The notes beneath the pieces were generated by a model. The model was not told the origin of the DNA. It did no database searches and saw only the letters and a list, made by a program, of their open reading frames with translations. A stretch of 64,000 nucleotides of DNA. It comes from Flagellimonas aequoris (GTDB lineage: Bacteria; Bacteroidota; Bacteroidia; Flavobacteriales; Flavobacteriaceae). Every line of letters begins with the position of its first letter. Within the stretch, counting starts at the first letter, position 1. Below are positions 49,714 through 59,384 of the stretch, piece by piece. The stretch covers positions 1-64,000 of the forward strand of contig NZ_QXFJ01000030.1 in assembly GCF_003584165.1 (NCBI RefSeq), written 5' to 3'. A program made the position numbers and the translations under genes.

Positions 49714-51042
49714 TTAAAGTTTAGGTTCCCATCCATTTTCATACTCCCGCTTCCAACCTTGCATGGCCTTTTCACTGTTCAACACCTTGCCGGTTTTTGT
49801 GTCAATCTCGATGGTACGCCCAGCATCATAGGCTAAATTTCCTAGATGGCAGAGCATCGTAGAAACGCTGGCATCCCTGATATCGGAATTTAGAGAGGTA
49901 TCCTTTCTGATGGCATTGAAGAAATTGCCCACATGGTCCACGTCCAATCCGCCAATCCCTTGGGTATTCAGGGTGGCACTGATGTTTGCCTCGTCTTCCT
50001 GTTTGAGCAGGTTTCCACCCAAATCATATAACTTATAAAAGTTCCTGCTTAATTCCATCACACCTTTACTACCATAAATGGTAATACCACGGCCAGGTCG
50101 CTCTGGTTTCATGATACCACGGCTGTGGGATGTCCATGTGATGAATTTATCCCCAGGGAAAGTATAGGTTACCTGTTGATTATCGGGAAACTCCCAGTCA
50201 TCATCAAAAGTGTACTTTCCGCCAAATGCCGTCACCGTTTCCGGAAGGTCCACACCCAAGGCCCAACGGCAAATATCAATTTCATGGGTACCGTTGTTGT
50301 GAATCTCTCCTGTACCCCAATTTCGGAACCAATGCCAATTATAGGGATGGACATTGTCTCGATAACTTTCTCTTGGGGCCGGACCTTGCCACAGGTCCCA
50401 ATCCAAGGTATGAGGTACATCGATTATCTTTCCATGTCCGATGGACTCCCGATTATTGGAATAATAAGCCTCGCCTTTGAATACATTTCCAATCACTCCT
50501 TTTTTGATGTCCTCCACAGCCATCATGGAAGTTTTGGCCGATCGCTGCTGGTTTCCCATCTGTACCTTTTTTCCATACTTGTTCCGGGCCGCCACCAATA
50601 AGTCATTTTCATGGGGATCGTGGCTACAGGGTTTCTCCACATACACATGTTTTCCCGCCTGTAAGCCCATAATGGCCATAGGTGCATGCCAGTGATCGGG
50701 TGTGGCAATGAAAATGGCATCCACGTCCTTATCTTCCAAAACCTTGCGGAAATCCTTTTCTACCTTCGGAACATACCCGATATGTTCTTGACACCAGGCA
50801 TTGTGTTCTTCCAAAATAGTATCGTCCACATCGCAGCTGTACAAAATCTTTGCATTGGTATCTTGATGGATGGCCAATACATGGGCCTTGGCTCGGCTCC
50901 TGACACCGATTACCGCACAATTGATTTGATCGTTGGCTCCCAAAATCCGGGCATTGGCCCAAGATGGAAGTACCATGCTGCCCAAGGTAACGGCAGCAGT
51001 CCCGGTAGTTGTTTTTTTGATGAAATCGCGTCTTGTGGTCAT
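49714..51042 (-). CDS. Gfo/Idh/MocA-family oxidoreductase (first, upstream)
   Basis: A 442-residue exported oxidoreductase with Tat-type signal (MTTRRDFIKKTTTGTAAVTL). The Rossmann stretch is INCAVIGVRSRAKAHVLAIH, less canonical than in its neighbour. AIFIATPDHWHAPMAIMGLQ and KHVYVEKPCSHDPHEN contain the EKP motif, and WHWFRNWGTGEIHNNGTHEI and DICRWALGV match the family's substrate region. It resembles known Bacteroidetes Gfo enzymes next to DUF1080 genes. The gap to the DUF1080 gene is 4 bp, so the two are probably co-translated. Confidence 0.9.
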   Translation of the reverse strand: MTTRRDFIKKTTTGTAAVTLGSMVLPSWANARILGANDQINCAVIGVRSRAKAHVLAIHQDTNAKILYSCDVDDTILEEHNAWCQEHIGYVPKVEKDFRKVLEDKDVDAIFIATPDHWHAPMAIMGLQAGKHVYVEKPCSHDPHENDLLVAARNKYGKKVQMGNQQRSAKTSMMAVEDIKKGVIGNVFKGEAYYSNNRESIGHGKIIDVPHTLDWDLWQGPAPRESYRDNVHPYNWHWFRNWGTGEIHNNGTHEIDICRWALGVDLPETVTAFGGKYTFDDDWEFPDNQQVTYTFPGDKFITWTSHSRGIMKPERPGRGITIYGSKGVMELSRNFYKLYDLGGNLLKQEDEANISATLNTQGIGGLDVDHVGNFFNAIRKDTSLNSDIRDASVSTMLCHLGNLAYDAGRTIEIDTKTGKVLNSEKAMQGWKREYENGWEPKL

Positions 51043-51046
51043 GGTG

Positions 51047-52423
51047 TTACTCTTTTGCAGTGGTTTTTATCTTGATGTTCCTAAAACTTACCCTATCTCC
51101 ATGGTCTTGCAACAAAATGGGACCTGTGGGTGCCTCTCCAAAGTTGGGCCATACCACATACTTGCTTTCAGAAACGAGTTTTTTGAATTCGTCACTTCCC
51201 CGTTCGTATTCCAAGACTTTCATACCGTTGAGCCAATGTTCCACATGACTTCCTTTGGAAACAATATGAGCCGTATTCCACTCCCCAATCGGGTTGGCAG
51301 GTTTATTGGGGTCTGCTTTGATAAGATCGTAAAGAGATGCTAAGGTCCTGCTCCCTTCATGGTTGCCCAATTTGGCATCGGGATGCACGGCATCATCCAA
51401 CAGTTGGTATTCCAGACCAATGGATGATCCCGGACCTTTGTTCAAATCCGTGTTCACATAATATTTGATCCCGCTGTTGGCGCCTTTGGTCAGTTTAAAA
51501 TCGACCATCAGTTCAAAATCACCATATTGTTCAGTGGTCACAATGTCACCACCTGCAGCGGATTCTTCGCCCCCTGTGGATAAAACGGTCAAAACCCCAT
51601 CTTCTATCTCCCAGCCCTTATCCGGAAAATCATCCAATCGGGCTCCACGCCAACCGTTTGTGGTCTTACCATCCCACAACAATTTCCAACCATTTTTGGC
51701 CTCATCCACATTGATATGGTTTTTGGTCACCACAGGTTGCAAGGTCATGGGTTTGGTATATTTTGACAAGCTATCCGTCAAAATTTTGATATTGCGCCAA
51801 GCAATCTCCGTTCCTTCCTTTTGATCTTTTCCAATGCTGTGTACCTGTAGTGCAATAAACCCACTAGGTGTTTTATCGTCAACCAAATGGGCCGCAGGAA
51901 CACCATTGATCCATGTTTTGATGGTATCACCGATCGCTTCGATGCGATAATGGTTCCAATCGTTTTGTTTGAAGGCTTTTTGGGCTTCTGGATTGTCGTC
52001 CAAGGTCACGAGCCAACCTCTTCTTCCTTCATCATAAATGCCCGCACTCCATGCCCTATCCGAAGGATCGATTTCAATCTGGTACCCATGCACCCTACCA
52101 TTTTGATAGTAGGGGAAACTATTGCTCCGAATCTGGATTCCTGAATTCATAGTGGAATCCACTTTGTAATCCAGCTCCATGATGAAATCATCATACATCT
52201 TATCCGTGGTCAAAAACGAATTGGGGGTATCATGGACCGTGGAGCCTACAATGGCATCATCTTTAACCGTATAATTGGCTTCGCCACCCTTTTGGTTCCA
52301 GCCATTTAGGGTTCCATCGAATAAATCCACCCATGGGGTGTCATCCTTGGGAGCTTCTGTACAGGCCCAACACAGTAGAAGTGCCAGCGCCCCGTATTTT
52401 AGTTTGTTCATTTTATGTGTCAT
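51047..52423 (-). CDS. Tandem DUF1080 lipoprotein (3-keto-disaccharide-hydrolase-like)
   Basis: A 458-residue protein with a lipoprotein-type signal (LALLLCWAC) and two DUF1080 domains, residues about 32-215 ([20 protein letters not shown]) and about 247-455 ([20 protein letters not shown]). DUF1080 (PF06439) has a concanavalin-like fold and includes 3-keto-glycoside hydrolases. Paired with Gfo oxidoreductases, a route in which a sugar is oxidised at C3 and then cleaved is known for this family. The start may instead be at 52411 (Met5). Lies in the hexuronate operon, 26 bp after dctM. Confidence 0.85.
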   Translation of the reverse strand: MTHKMNKLKYGALALLLCWACTEAPKDDTPWVDLFDGTLNGWNQKGGEANYTVKDDAIVGSTVHDTPNSFLTTDKMYDDFIMELDYKVDSTMNSGIQIRSNSFPYYQNGRVHGYQIEIDPSDRAWSAGIYDEGRRGWLVTLDDNPEAQKAFKQNDWNHYRIEAIGDTIKTWINGVPAAHLVDDKTPSGFIALQVHSIGKDQKEGTEIAWRNIKILTDSLSKYTKPMTLQPVVTKNHINVDEAKNGWKLLWDGKTTNGWRGARLDDFPDKGWEIEDGVLTVLSTGGEESAAGGDIVTTEQYGDFELMVDFKLTKGANSGIKYYVNTDLNKGPGSSIGLEYQLLDDAVHPDAKLGNHEGSRTLASLYDLIKADPNKPANPIGEWNTAHIVSKGSHVEHWLNGMKVLEYERGSDEFKKLVSESKYVVWPNFGEAPTGPILLQDHGDRVSFRNIKIKTTAKE

Positions 52424-52449
52424 ACTTAACAGTTTATTTTACAATTCGA

Positions 52450-53754
52450 TTATAGTCCAAACAAGCCTGGTAACCAAAGGGCCAATTCGGGTATGTAGGT
52501 GATAAGGAACAAGGCCAAGATCATCGCCCCAAAAAGGGGCAATAAGGGTCTTATCACTTTTTCTATGGATGTCTTTGCAATACCCACCCCTACAAAGAGT
52601 ACCGAACCGACCGGTGGGGTGCACAAGCCGATACAAAGGTTCAAGATCATGATGATGCCAAAATGGACTGGATCTATTCCCAATTTGGTCACGATGGGCA
52701 AAAATATCGGGGTGAAGATGAGCACTGCCGGAGTGATGTCCATAAAGATTCCAACAAACAATAATATCAGGTTAATGATGAGCAATAGGGCAATCTTGTT
52801 ATCGGTAATGGACAAAAGTCCAGAACTGATATCCTGCGGGATATGTTCAAAGGAAAGGGCCCAAGACATGCTCATGGAAGCTGCAATCAACAACATGACC
52901 ACTGCGGTAGTGGATGAGGCATTCAAAAAGATCTGGGGTAATTTTTTAAAGGTAATCTGCTTATAAGCAAAACCCAGTAAAAGACTATAAAGCACGGCTA
53001 TGGCAGATGCTTCGGTAGCCGTAAAAATCCCTGCTACGATACCCCCGATGACCAAAACCAATAAAAATAGGCTCGGGACCGCATCAATGAACGTTTTAAA
53101 AACTTGTCCCATTGAAGTTCGCTCCCCAGTGCCATATCCCTTTTTCTTGGCCCAAAAAACCGTGACCACCATCAACAACAAACCCGTGAGTAGACCTGGA
53201 ATGTACCCTGCCAAAAAAAGTGCCGCTATGGATGCACCACCACTGGCCAATGAATACACAATCAAAATATTGCTGGGAGGAATGACCAATCCTGTGGTGG
53301 CAGAGGTAATGTTCACCGCGGCTGCGAATTCCCGGTCATACCCTTCCTTTTCCATCTCTGGCCCAAGAATACTCCCCATAGCTGATGCCGAGGCCATGGC
53401 CGACCCTGCAATGGCCCCCATAAACATGGCCGAAATGATATTGATCAAGGCCAATCCTCCGGGTAAAGCCCCTACCAAAGATTTGGCAAAAGCGATGAGT
53501 CGATGGGCAATGCCCCCTTGGTTCATCAATTCTCCCGATAATATAAAAAAAGGAATGGCCAAAAGTGCAAAACTATCCAACCCCGTAGCCATACGTTGGG
53601 AAATCGTCGCCAATGCGGGCAACGAAGGAACGCTTACCAATAAGGTCAACATAGAGGATATAGCAATGCTCCACGCCACGGGAGTACCGATTGCCAAAAG
53701 GCCCACAAAACTGATGATCAATACAAGTAAGGGGATATATTCCATAGGGTTCAA
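52450..53754 (-). CDS. dctM: TRAP transporter large permease (DctM)
   Basis: A 434-residue inner membrane protein with about 12 helices, the sodium-driven translocation subunit of a TRAP transporter. Family patterns are GTPVAWSIAISSMLTL, GAIAGSAMASASAMGSILGP, NITSATTGLVIPPSNILIVY and AVLIFTPIFLPIVTKLGIDP with HFGIIMILNLCIGLCTPPVG. It takes up sugar acids with a periplasmic binding protein. Its start overlaps the dctQ stop (ATGA) and it lies in the same operon as uxaC, so a hexuronate is the likely substrate. Confidence 0.93.
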   Translation of the reverse strand: MNPMEYIPLLVLIISFVGLLAIGTPVAWSIAISSMLTLLVSVPSLPALATISQRMATGLDSFALLAIPFFILSGELMNQGGIAHRLIAFAKSLVGALPGGLALINIISAMFMGAIAGSAMASASAMGSILGPEMEKEGYDREFAAAVNITSATTGLVIPPSNILIVYSLASGGASIAALFLAGYIPGLLTGLLLMVVTVFWAKKKGYGTGERTSMGQVFKTFIDAVPSLFLLVLVIGGIVAGIFTATEASAIAVLYSLLLGFAYKQITFKKLPQIFLNASSTTAVVMLLIAASMSMSWALSFEHIPQDISSGLLSITDNKIALLLIINLILLFVGIFMDITPAVLIFTPIFLPIVTKLGIDPVHFGIIMILNLCIGLCTPPVGSVLFVGVGIAKTSIEKVIRPLLPLFGAMILALFLITYIPELALWLPGLFGL

Positions 53755-54212
53755 TCCGATAGTATGTCAAAAAATTTATAATAAACCACGATTAGCCCGC
53801 TTAACGGGATTACGATATACACGTATGCCAAAGGCAAGCCCAATGCAGGGGAAAGCTGCTTTAGTTCATAAGTGGTAAAGACCAACCATCCACCGCCGGT
53901 TACCATTGCGGCCAAGCAAAACAGTATAATAAAGCTGGACACACCTCTTTTCATCCATCTTTGGTTTTTTACACTGGCCCGTTTGGACAGCACATCAATG
54001 GCCACATGACCTTTTTTCCCCGAAACATAGGCAGCTCCCAATAGGCCCAGCCAAATCATCAAGAAACGGGCAAGTTCATCGGTAAAAGCACTTGGTTCCC
54101 CCAGAACATATCTGCTGAACACCTGCCAAAGCACGTTCAGCACCATTAGGCCCATTAGCAACACCAGGAGATGCGCCAAAATACTGTCCAATATTTTTTT
54201 GAAGCCCATCAA
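53751..54212 (-). CDS. dctQ: TRAP transporter small permease (DctQ)
   Basis: A 153-residue inner membrane protein with four helices, starting HLLVLLMGLMVLNVLWQVFS. DctQ-type hallmarks are RYVLGEPSAFTDELARFLMI with WLGLLGAAYVSGKKGHVAID. It overlaps dctP and dctM by 4 bp each (ATGA), showing translational coupling of the three TRAP genes. Two adjacent Met codons at the start are both possible. Confidence 0.9.
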   Translation of the reverse strand: MMGFKKILDSILAHLLVLLMGLMVLNVLWQVFSRYVLGEPSAFTDELARFLMIWLGLLGAAYVSGKKGHVAIDVLSKRASVKNQRWMKRGVSSFIILFCLAAMVTGGGWLVFTTYELKQLSPALGLPLAYVYIVIPLSGLIVVYYKFFDILSD

Positions 54213-55189
54213 TTTGCCATGGATTTGATCTGTTGTATCATGTTGTTCAATTCTTCATCCGATTCATAGGCCTTGTACATTTCCTTCGTCAGTTGGATGA
54301 AAGGTTCCTTATTTGGATGTGAAATTTTTACCCCTGCCTTTTGCACTGCTTGCAACGCTTCGGCTTCCGATTCGGCCCATAATTTGCGCTGATGCTCCAA
54401 GGACCTTTTTACCGCTTCATTTACCCATTTTTGCTCCTGTTCAGAAAGTTGGTTCCAAAATTGGGTTCCAACGATCAGGACGTCCGGGGAAAAAGTGTGT
54501 TCATCCAATGCGTAGTAAGGACAAACCTCATAATGTTTGGAAAGGTAAAAGCTGGGGGGATTGTTCTCCGCTCCATCCACCACACCCTGTTGTAAGGATG
54601 TATAAAGCTCTCCCCAGGAAATGGGGGTGGGGGAGCCCCCAAGGCTTTTGACCATATCCATGGCCGTGACACTTTCCATTACCCTGATCTTGAGTCCCTT
54701 CAAGTCATCTGGGGAGTTTACAGGCTCATGTTCCGTGTAAAAACTTCGGAAACCGGCATCATAATAGCCCAAGCCCTTCAATCTAAATTGTTGTGCATTG
54801 TCCAGCAAAGCTTGTCCGATGGGGCCATCCAATACCTCAAAGGCATGCTTCCGGCTTTCAAAAAGATATGGAAGTCCCAAAATTCTGGTTTTTGGCGCAA
54901 AATTTTCCAAAGTGGCAACCGATACTTTGGTCATGTCGAGGCTACCCAATTGAATCAATTCCAAAATTTCACGTTCGGTGCCTAATTGTTGGTTGGGATA
55001 AATCTCTATTTTGAGTTTACCTCCAGAAATATTTTCAAGATCTTCCCCCATTTTTACCATGGCCCTATGCACGGAATGGTTCACATCCAAACCATGGGCC
55101 AACCGGATGGTTTTTATACTACCAACCTCCTGGCAGCTAATGGCCAAGAGTATGGAGCCCCATAAAAAGATGGTCAGGATTTGCTTCAT
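54209..55189 (-). CDS. dctP: TRAP transporter substrate-binding lipoprotein (DctP, hexuronate type)
   Basis: A 326-residue periplasmic binding protein anchored by lipid (lipobox LLAISC). The DctP fold is visible: RLAHGLDVNHSVHRAMVKMG, NQQLGTEREILELIQLGSLD, and the signature PVNSPDDLKGLKIRVMES, with the conserved Arg that binds the carboxylate. Then PTPISWGELYTSLQQGVVDG, AENNPPSFY. It catches a sugar acid and passes it to DctQM. The context (uxaC, uxuA) points to glucuronate, galacturonate or a related uronate. 113 bp separate it from uxaC. Confidence 0.92.
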   Translation of the reverse strand: MKQILTIFLWGSILLAISCQEVGSIKTIRLAHGLDVNHSVHRAMVKMGEDLENISGGKLKIEIYPNQQLGTEREILELIQLGSLDMTKVSVATLENFAPKTRILGLPYLFESRKHAFEVLDGPIGQALLDNAQQFRLKGLGYYDAGFRSFYTEHEPVNSPDDLKGLKIRVMESVTAMDMVKSLGGSPTPISWGELYTSLQQGVVDGAENNPPSFYLSKHYEVCPYYALDEHTFSPDVLIVGTQFWNQLSEQEQKWVNEAVKRSLEHQRKLWAESEAEALQAVQKAGVKISHPNKEPFIQLTKEMYKAYESDEELNNMIQQIKSMAN

Positions 55190-55302
55190 TGCTTCCTTTC
55201 TCTAATGGTTTCTATCAATTTCAAGGTATCCGTTACTTTTTTCTTTAAAATAATCTTTCTTCTCCAAACGTTACCACTTTTTTCATTCTGTTACTTCTCC
55301 TA

Positions 55303-56709
55303 TCAGTTATATCCTAAATTGAAATAGGTCTTGGCATTTTGATAACAAATGTCCTGCACCAAGCCACCTATATGGGCTATGTCATTAGGTACCAGGCCTT
55401 TTTTGATATCATTCCCCAATATATTGCACAACAATCTTCTGAAATATTCGTGTCTGGGAAAGGACAGAAAACTTCTAGAGTCGGTAAGCATGCCCACAAA
55501 GCAACTTAGCAATCCCATATTGGACAAGGCATTAAGTTGCCTTTCCATACCGTCCAACTGGTCCATATACCACCAACCCGAGCCAAATTGCACCTTCCCT
55601 TTTATATTGCCTCCATTGAAATTGCCCGCCATGGTAGCAAACACTTCATTGTGGGCAGGGTTTATGTTATAAAGGATGGTTTTACCAAGCTGGTCGCTGC
55701 TCTCCAGGGTATCTAAAAATTTGGCAAGGTTTATAGCCTGCGGAAAATCACCCATGGAGTCAAACCCTGCATCGGGGCCTAGTTGGGCCAGCATTTTTTT
55801 GTTCGTGTTGCGGAGTGCCCCTAAATGGAATTGCTGTACCCATCCCAGTTTATGGTATTCACGGCAAAGGTGCACCAAAGTCTCAAACTTAAAGTATTGT
55901 ATTTCATCTACTTTCAATGGATGGCCATCCATCACCTTTTTAAATATCTTTTCTATATTAAAGGTATTCATCTCAAAATGGTACAACTGTTCCAACCCAT
56001 GGTCAGAAAGGCGGCAGCCATTTTCATGGAAATATGCCACCCTATTTTTAATGGCCATAATCAAATCCTGATAGGACTTTATTAGAACTCCCGATATCTC
56101 TCCCAAACTTTCCAGATAGGATCTGTAGGCGGTATTGTTTTCAACGGCATAAATTTTATCCGGTCTGAATGTAGGCAGCATTCTCGGTAAGGTACCTTCA
56201 TTTGCCACTTTTTCGTGATGCTCCAACTTTTCAATGGGATCATCGGTAGTACAGATTACTTCTACGTTGAACTGTTGCAAAAGCCCAACTGCACTATGAC
56301 TTTTCTCTTGTAACTGCTTTTTTGTTTCCTGAAAAACATGTTCTGCATTTTTTTCCGTAAGTAAGGCTTCAATTCCGAAGTAGCGTAGTAACTCCAAGTG
56401 TGTCCAGTGATACAAAGGGTTTCTAAGCGTGTAGGGAACCGTCTCTGCCCATTTTTGGAACTTTTCTTGATCCGAAGCATTACCGGTGATGTAGCATTCA
56501 TCAATCCCCAAAGCCCTCATCGCCCTCCATTTGTAATGGTCACCTGACAACCAAGCTTCTGTGAGATTTTTGAACTGGTGATGGTTTGCAACATATTCGG
56601 GCGGCAAGTGGTTGTGGTAATCGATAATGGGCATTTCCTTTGCATAGTTGTGGTATAATTCCTCCGCTTGTGGTGTCTCCAGTAAAAAATTTTCTTTTAT
56701 AAATGTCAT
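55303..56709 (-). CDS. uxaC: Glucuronate/galacturonate isomerase UxaC
   Basis: A 468-residue cytoplasmic enzyme that converts D-glucuronate to D-fructuronate (or D-galacturonate to D-tagaturonate). It belongs to the amidohydrolase-related UxaC family: [20 protein letters not shown] has the HxH metal motif, followed by [32 protein letters not shown] (here [13 protein letters not shown]), [20 protein letters not shown] and [20 protein letters not shown]. The length matches E. coli UxaC (about 470). Its start overlaps the uxuA stop by 4 bp (ATGA). It is the second gene of the operon. Confidence 0.96.
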   Translation of the reverse strand: MTFIKENFLLETPQAEELYHNYAKEMPIIDYHNHLPPEYVANHHQFKNLTEAWLSGDHYKWRAMRALGIDECYITGNASDQEKFQKWAETVPYTLRNPLYHWTHLELLRYFGIEALLTEKNAEHVFQETKKQLQEKSHSAVGLLQQFNVEVICTTDDPIEKLEHHEKVANEGTLPRMLPTFRPDKIYAVENNTAYRSYLESLGEISGVLIKSYQDLIMAIKNRVAYFHENGCRLSDHGLEQLYHFEMNTFNIEKIFKKVMDGHPLKVDEIQYFKFETLVHLCREYHKLGWVQQFHLGALRNTNKKMLAQLGPDAGFDSMGDFPQAINLAKFLDTLESSDQLGKTILYNINPAHNEVFATMAGNFNGGNIKGKVQFGSGWWYMDQLDGMERQLNALSNMGLLSCFVGMLTDSRSFLSFPRHEYFRRLLCNILGNDIKKGLVPNDIAHIGGLVQDICYQNAKTYFNLGYN

Positions 56710-57893
56710 GACAGCAAGGATTTTTCAATACCATACATCAATCCCCTTAATTCTGCAAGGCCCCGTAAGCGTCCTATCGCGGAATACCCAGGATTCGTTT
56801 TTTTATGTAAATCGTCCAGCATTTGGTGTCCATGGTCAGGGCGCATGGGCATACGTTGATTCATTTTGTTCCCTTCCCTACGTTTCTTTTGCTCTTCAAG
56901 CAAAGCATACATTACGCCATACATGTCCACATCCCCATCGAGGTGGTCTGCTTCGTGGAAATTTCCATTTTTATCCCTTCTTGTGCTTCTCAAGTGAACA
57001 AAGTTGATTCTATTTGCTAGTCGTTTGGCCATACCCACTAGGTCATTATCGGCACGAACCCCGTAGGATCCCGTACAAAAACATAGCCCATTGTTTGGGC
57101 TATCAAAAGCCGATAACAATTCCATGGCATCATGTTCTGTACTGACGACCCTGGGAAGTCCAAGTATGGAGAAAGGGGGGTCGTCTGGGTGAATAGCCAT
57201 AAAAACCCCGGCTTCCTCTGCAACTGGAACAACTGCTTTAGTGAACTCGTAAAGATTTTGACTCAAATCATTGGCTGTTAATCCTTTATAAGAATCCAGG
57301 GCATTCTGGAACTTCTTAAGCGTATATCCTTCTTCCGATCCTGGTAAACCGGCTATGATATTTTTGGCAAGTTTGTTACGATGCCCGGTTGTCATTCCAG
57401 CATAAACAAGTTTAGCTTGGGCCAATTCATCGGAATTATAGAGTTCCGCGGCATCGGGACGTTTTAGAATAAAAAGTTCGAATGCTGCAAATTCAGCAGC
57501 ATCAAAACGTAAGGCCAAAGACCCATCCTCCATTTTATAGGACAAATCTGTACGTGTCCAATCCAATACGGGCATAAAGTTGTAGCATACCGTATCTATA
57601 CCACATTCACCTAGATTTCGGATGCTTGTCCTATAGTTTGTTACAAATTTTATGTAATCACCAGACCTTTTTTTTATGTCTTCGTGCACGGGTATGCTCT
57701 CAACTACCGACCAAGTCAACCCAGATTTTTCAATCTGTTGTTTTCTTTTCAAGATTTCAGCTTTGGACCACACTTCACCATTTGGTACATGGTGAAGCGC
57801 AGTGACCACACCTGTTGCCCCTGCTTGCTTAATGTCGGAAAGGGAAACCGGATCATTAGGGCCGTACCATCGCCATGTTTGCTCTAAACTCAT
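56706..57893 (-). CDS. uxuA: D-mannonate dehydratase UxuA
   Basis: A 395-residue cytoplasmic enzyme that dehydrates D-mannonate to 2-keto-3-deoxy-gluconate, the step after UxaC and a mannonate-forming oxidoreductase. Motifs are [20 protein letters not shown] at the start, [52 protein letters not shown], and [20 protein letters not shown]. Length matches E. coli UxuA (394). The ATG at 57893 is used because an upstream frame start (57917) adds eight residues that the family lacks. It is the first gene of the operon, divergent from the NUDIX-type regulator. No fructuronate reductase (UxuB) is recognised, so one of the oxidoreductases may do that step. Confidence 0.96.
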   Translation of the reverse strand: MSLEQTWRWYGPNDPVSLSDIKQAGATGVVTALHHVPNGEVWSKAEILKRKQQIEKSGLTWSVVESIPVHEDIKKRSGDYIKFVTNYRTSIRNLGECGIDTVCYNFMPVLDWTRTDLSYKMEDGSLALRFDAAEFAAFELFILKRPDAAELYNSDELAQAKLVYAGMTTGHRNKLAKNIIAGLPGSEEGYTLKKFQNALDSYKGLTANDLSQNLYEFTKAVVPVAEEAGVFMAIHPDDPPFSILGLPRVVSTEHDAMELLSAFDSPNNGLCFCTGSYGVRADNDLVGMAKRLANRINFVHLRSTRRDKNGNFHEADHLDGDVDMYGVMYALLEEQKKRREGNKMNQRMPMRPDHGHQMLDDLHKKTNPGYSAIGRLRGLAELRGLMYGIEKSLLS

Positions 57894-58087
57894 AAAAACT
57901 GAAGTTTTAAACCTCACTACTATGATATGCTTCTATTCCATGGAGAACATAAAATCCCCCATTATGATTCCACACCATGTCTCTACCACAGATAACAACC
58001 ACAACGTTGCCTTTCAATTCTTTATATTTGGAACTTTCCATTTAAAGGATTTCGAAAAAAGGAGTCGTATGGTTGAAAAATATGTTC

Positions 58088-58104
58088 TGTGTACTTTTTA
58101 CATA
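58088..58104. promoter_or_regulatory. Candidate operator between uxuA and the regulator
   Basis: TGTGTA (58088-58093) and TACATA (58099-58104) form a near-perfect inverted repeat with a 5-bp spacer in the 273-bp divergent promoter region, 63 bp before the regulator start. One mismatch. It is a candidate site for the NUDIX-type regulator but is not the only weak repeat there. Confidence 0.3.
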
Positions 58105-58166
58105 GTTTCAAATATATTAATTTTTCCCATGCTTTTGGAGAAAAAATCAAAATATCACTTAAAAAA

Positions 58167-58853
58167 ATGACAAAACAGGAAAAACTCCAGGATATTCAAG
58201 TAAAACCTGATTCGTTTGAATGTTCGGTCACCGCCGACATTACCGTGTTCGGATATGTTGACGGCAAGCTTAAAATTCTTTTGATTAAAAGGTCGTTTGG
58301 GCACTTTAAGAACCAATGGCATGTTCCTGGGGGGGTTATGGAAGCAGATGAAACCATTGAGGACTGTGCGGCAAAGGTCCTCTTCTCGCTCACAGGGTTC
58401 AGGGACATACATTTTGAACAGGTGAAGACCTATACAGAATTGGACAGGCATCCTTTGAAAAGGGTCATAACAGTATGTTTTTATGCTTTGGTAAGACCTG
58501 AAAACCATCCCTTGACATTGAGGGACAATGTTACGAGCATAGATTGGTTCGATATGGACAAAATACCCGAAAAACTTGGATACGACCATGAAAAGCTGAT
58601 CAATGAAGCTTACTTGTTTGTGCAGAATAATTTAAGACATAAGCTTATCGTTGGTGAACTTTTGCCAAAAGAGTTCACCTTGCAAGAACTGCAGAACTTA
58701 TACGAGGATATCTTGGATGTTGAGTTGGATAGAAGGAATTTCAGAAAGCGGATATTCCAAATGGATGTTTTGGAGAACACGGGGGAAAAGAAGCAAGGTG
58801 TGAAGGGCGGTCCGTACTTGTATAGATTAAAACAATCGAAAGCTATACGGTAA
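58167..58853 (+). CDS. NUDIX-domain transcription regulator (NrtR/AraR type)
   Basis: A 228-residue regulator with an N-terminal NUDIX domain (ADITVFGYVDGKLKILLIKR) and a C-terminal winged helix (FTLQELQNLYEDILDVELDR, NFRKRIFQM). The NUDIX box reads GGVMEADETIEDCAAKVLFS; the catalytic REuxEE residues are replaced by K-V-x-F-S, so hydrolysis is unlikely and the domain is a ligand sensor. In Bacteroidetes such proteins control sugar use (AraR in Bacteroides). Divergent position next to uxuA suggests it senses a uronate intermediate. Start 58167 gives the usual N-terminus; a longer frame from 58089 has no support. Confidence 0.9.
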   Translation: MTKQEKLQDIQVKPDSFECSVTADITVFGYVDGKLKILLIKRSFGHFKNQWHVPGGVMEADETIEDCAAKVLFSLTGFRDIHFEQVKTYTELDRHPLKRVITVCFYALVRPENHPLTLRDNVTSIDWFDMDKIPEKLGYDHEKLINEAYLFVQNNLRHKLIVGELLPKEFTLQELQNLYEDILDVELDRRNFRKRIFQMDVLENTGEKKQGVKGGPYLYRLKQSKAIR

Positions 58854-59059
58854 TTGTTTTTTACATTGGTTTCTGTGTATGGTTAATTGGTATGTAACCT
58901 CTGGTTTGGACCTCATTATATTCATGGCCCCAAATCCTGCACATTCATTATAGGTTTTGCCCCAGGATCTACCGTCTTGAAGACTGTTGAGAGCTCGGTT
59001 AATCAGTTTTTATTTTAGTGTAAATATTGATCGTTAGAAGTTTGTATTGTTTCTTCCGA

Positions 59060-59129
59060 TCATCCTGACTTAACCTTTTTAAGTAAAATCAAAACACTGA
59101 TAATCATTTGATTTTAAGTGTTTTAGTGT
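59060..59129 (+). repeat. att-like repeat, right copy
   Basis: Collinear with the copy at 38831 over about 70 bp, offset 20229 bp, same orientation, with a shared perfect core of 22 bp at 59078-59099. The hairpin arms CAAAACACTG (59090) and AGTGTTTT (59117) are kept. It may be an att site of an element spanning 38.8-59.1 kb, a scar of a separate insertion, or a dispersed repeat. Confidence 0.55.
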
Positions 59130-59320
59130 TTGTTCGAATGCAAAAGGAAATTGAAATGCTTTTACAGAGCGAATGGTCAATATTTCCATGAGCACATGCA
59201 CAATCCCAAAAAGGAATTTCATCACTACAGATACCATGGCCATCATTGCCCTGCTAAGCATTGGTACTGCTTCTCATTACACATTACATATATTTTTTGA
59301 AACTATTGATTACATTTAAT

Positions 59321-59356
59321 GAAGTTAATTACTACAAATAGAAGTTAATTACTACA
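59321..59356 (+). promoter_or_regulatory. Perfect 16-bp direct repeat, 20-bp period
   Basis: GAAGTTAATTACTACA at 59321 and again at 59341. The second copy ends 28 bp before the start codon of the C39-like/VKOR gene. Two direct repeats about 20-21 bp apart suit LytTR-type regulators, which control many bacteriocin loci, but no such regulator is in the window. Confidence 0.5.
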
Positions 59357-59384
59357 TTTAAAGAGTGCTAAATTAATATGTGTT

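Larger units (their letters stand above)
58854..59384. other. Gap with att-like repeat and direct repeats
   Basis: 531 bp. It contains the right att-like repeat (59060) and the direct repeats (59321). A 43-codon frame (59188-59319, plus strand) and a 60-codon minus frame (59079-59261) are present but lack recognisable products. No other gene is called. Confidence 0.5.

Noticed and set aside
59079..59319. Short frames on both strands in the gap before the peptide locus
   Set aside because: They overlap the att-like repeat and each other, with no recognised product.
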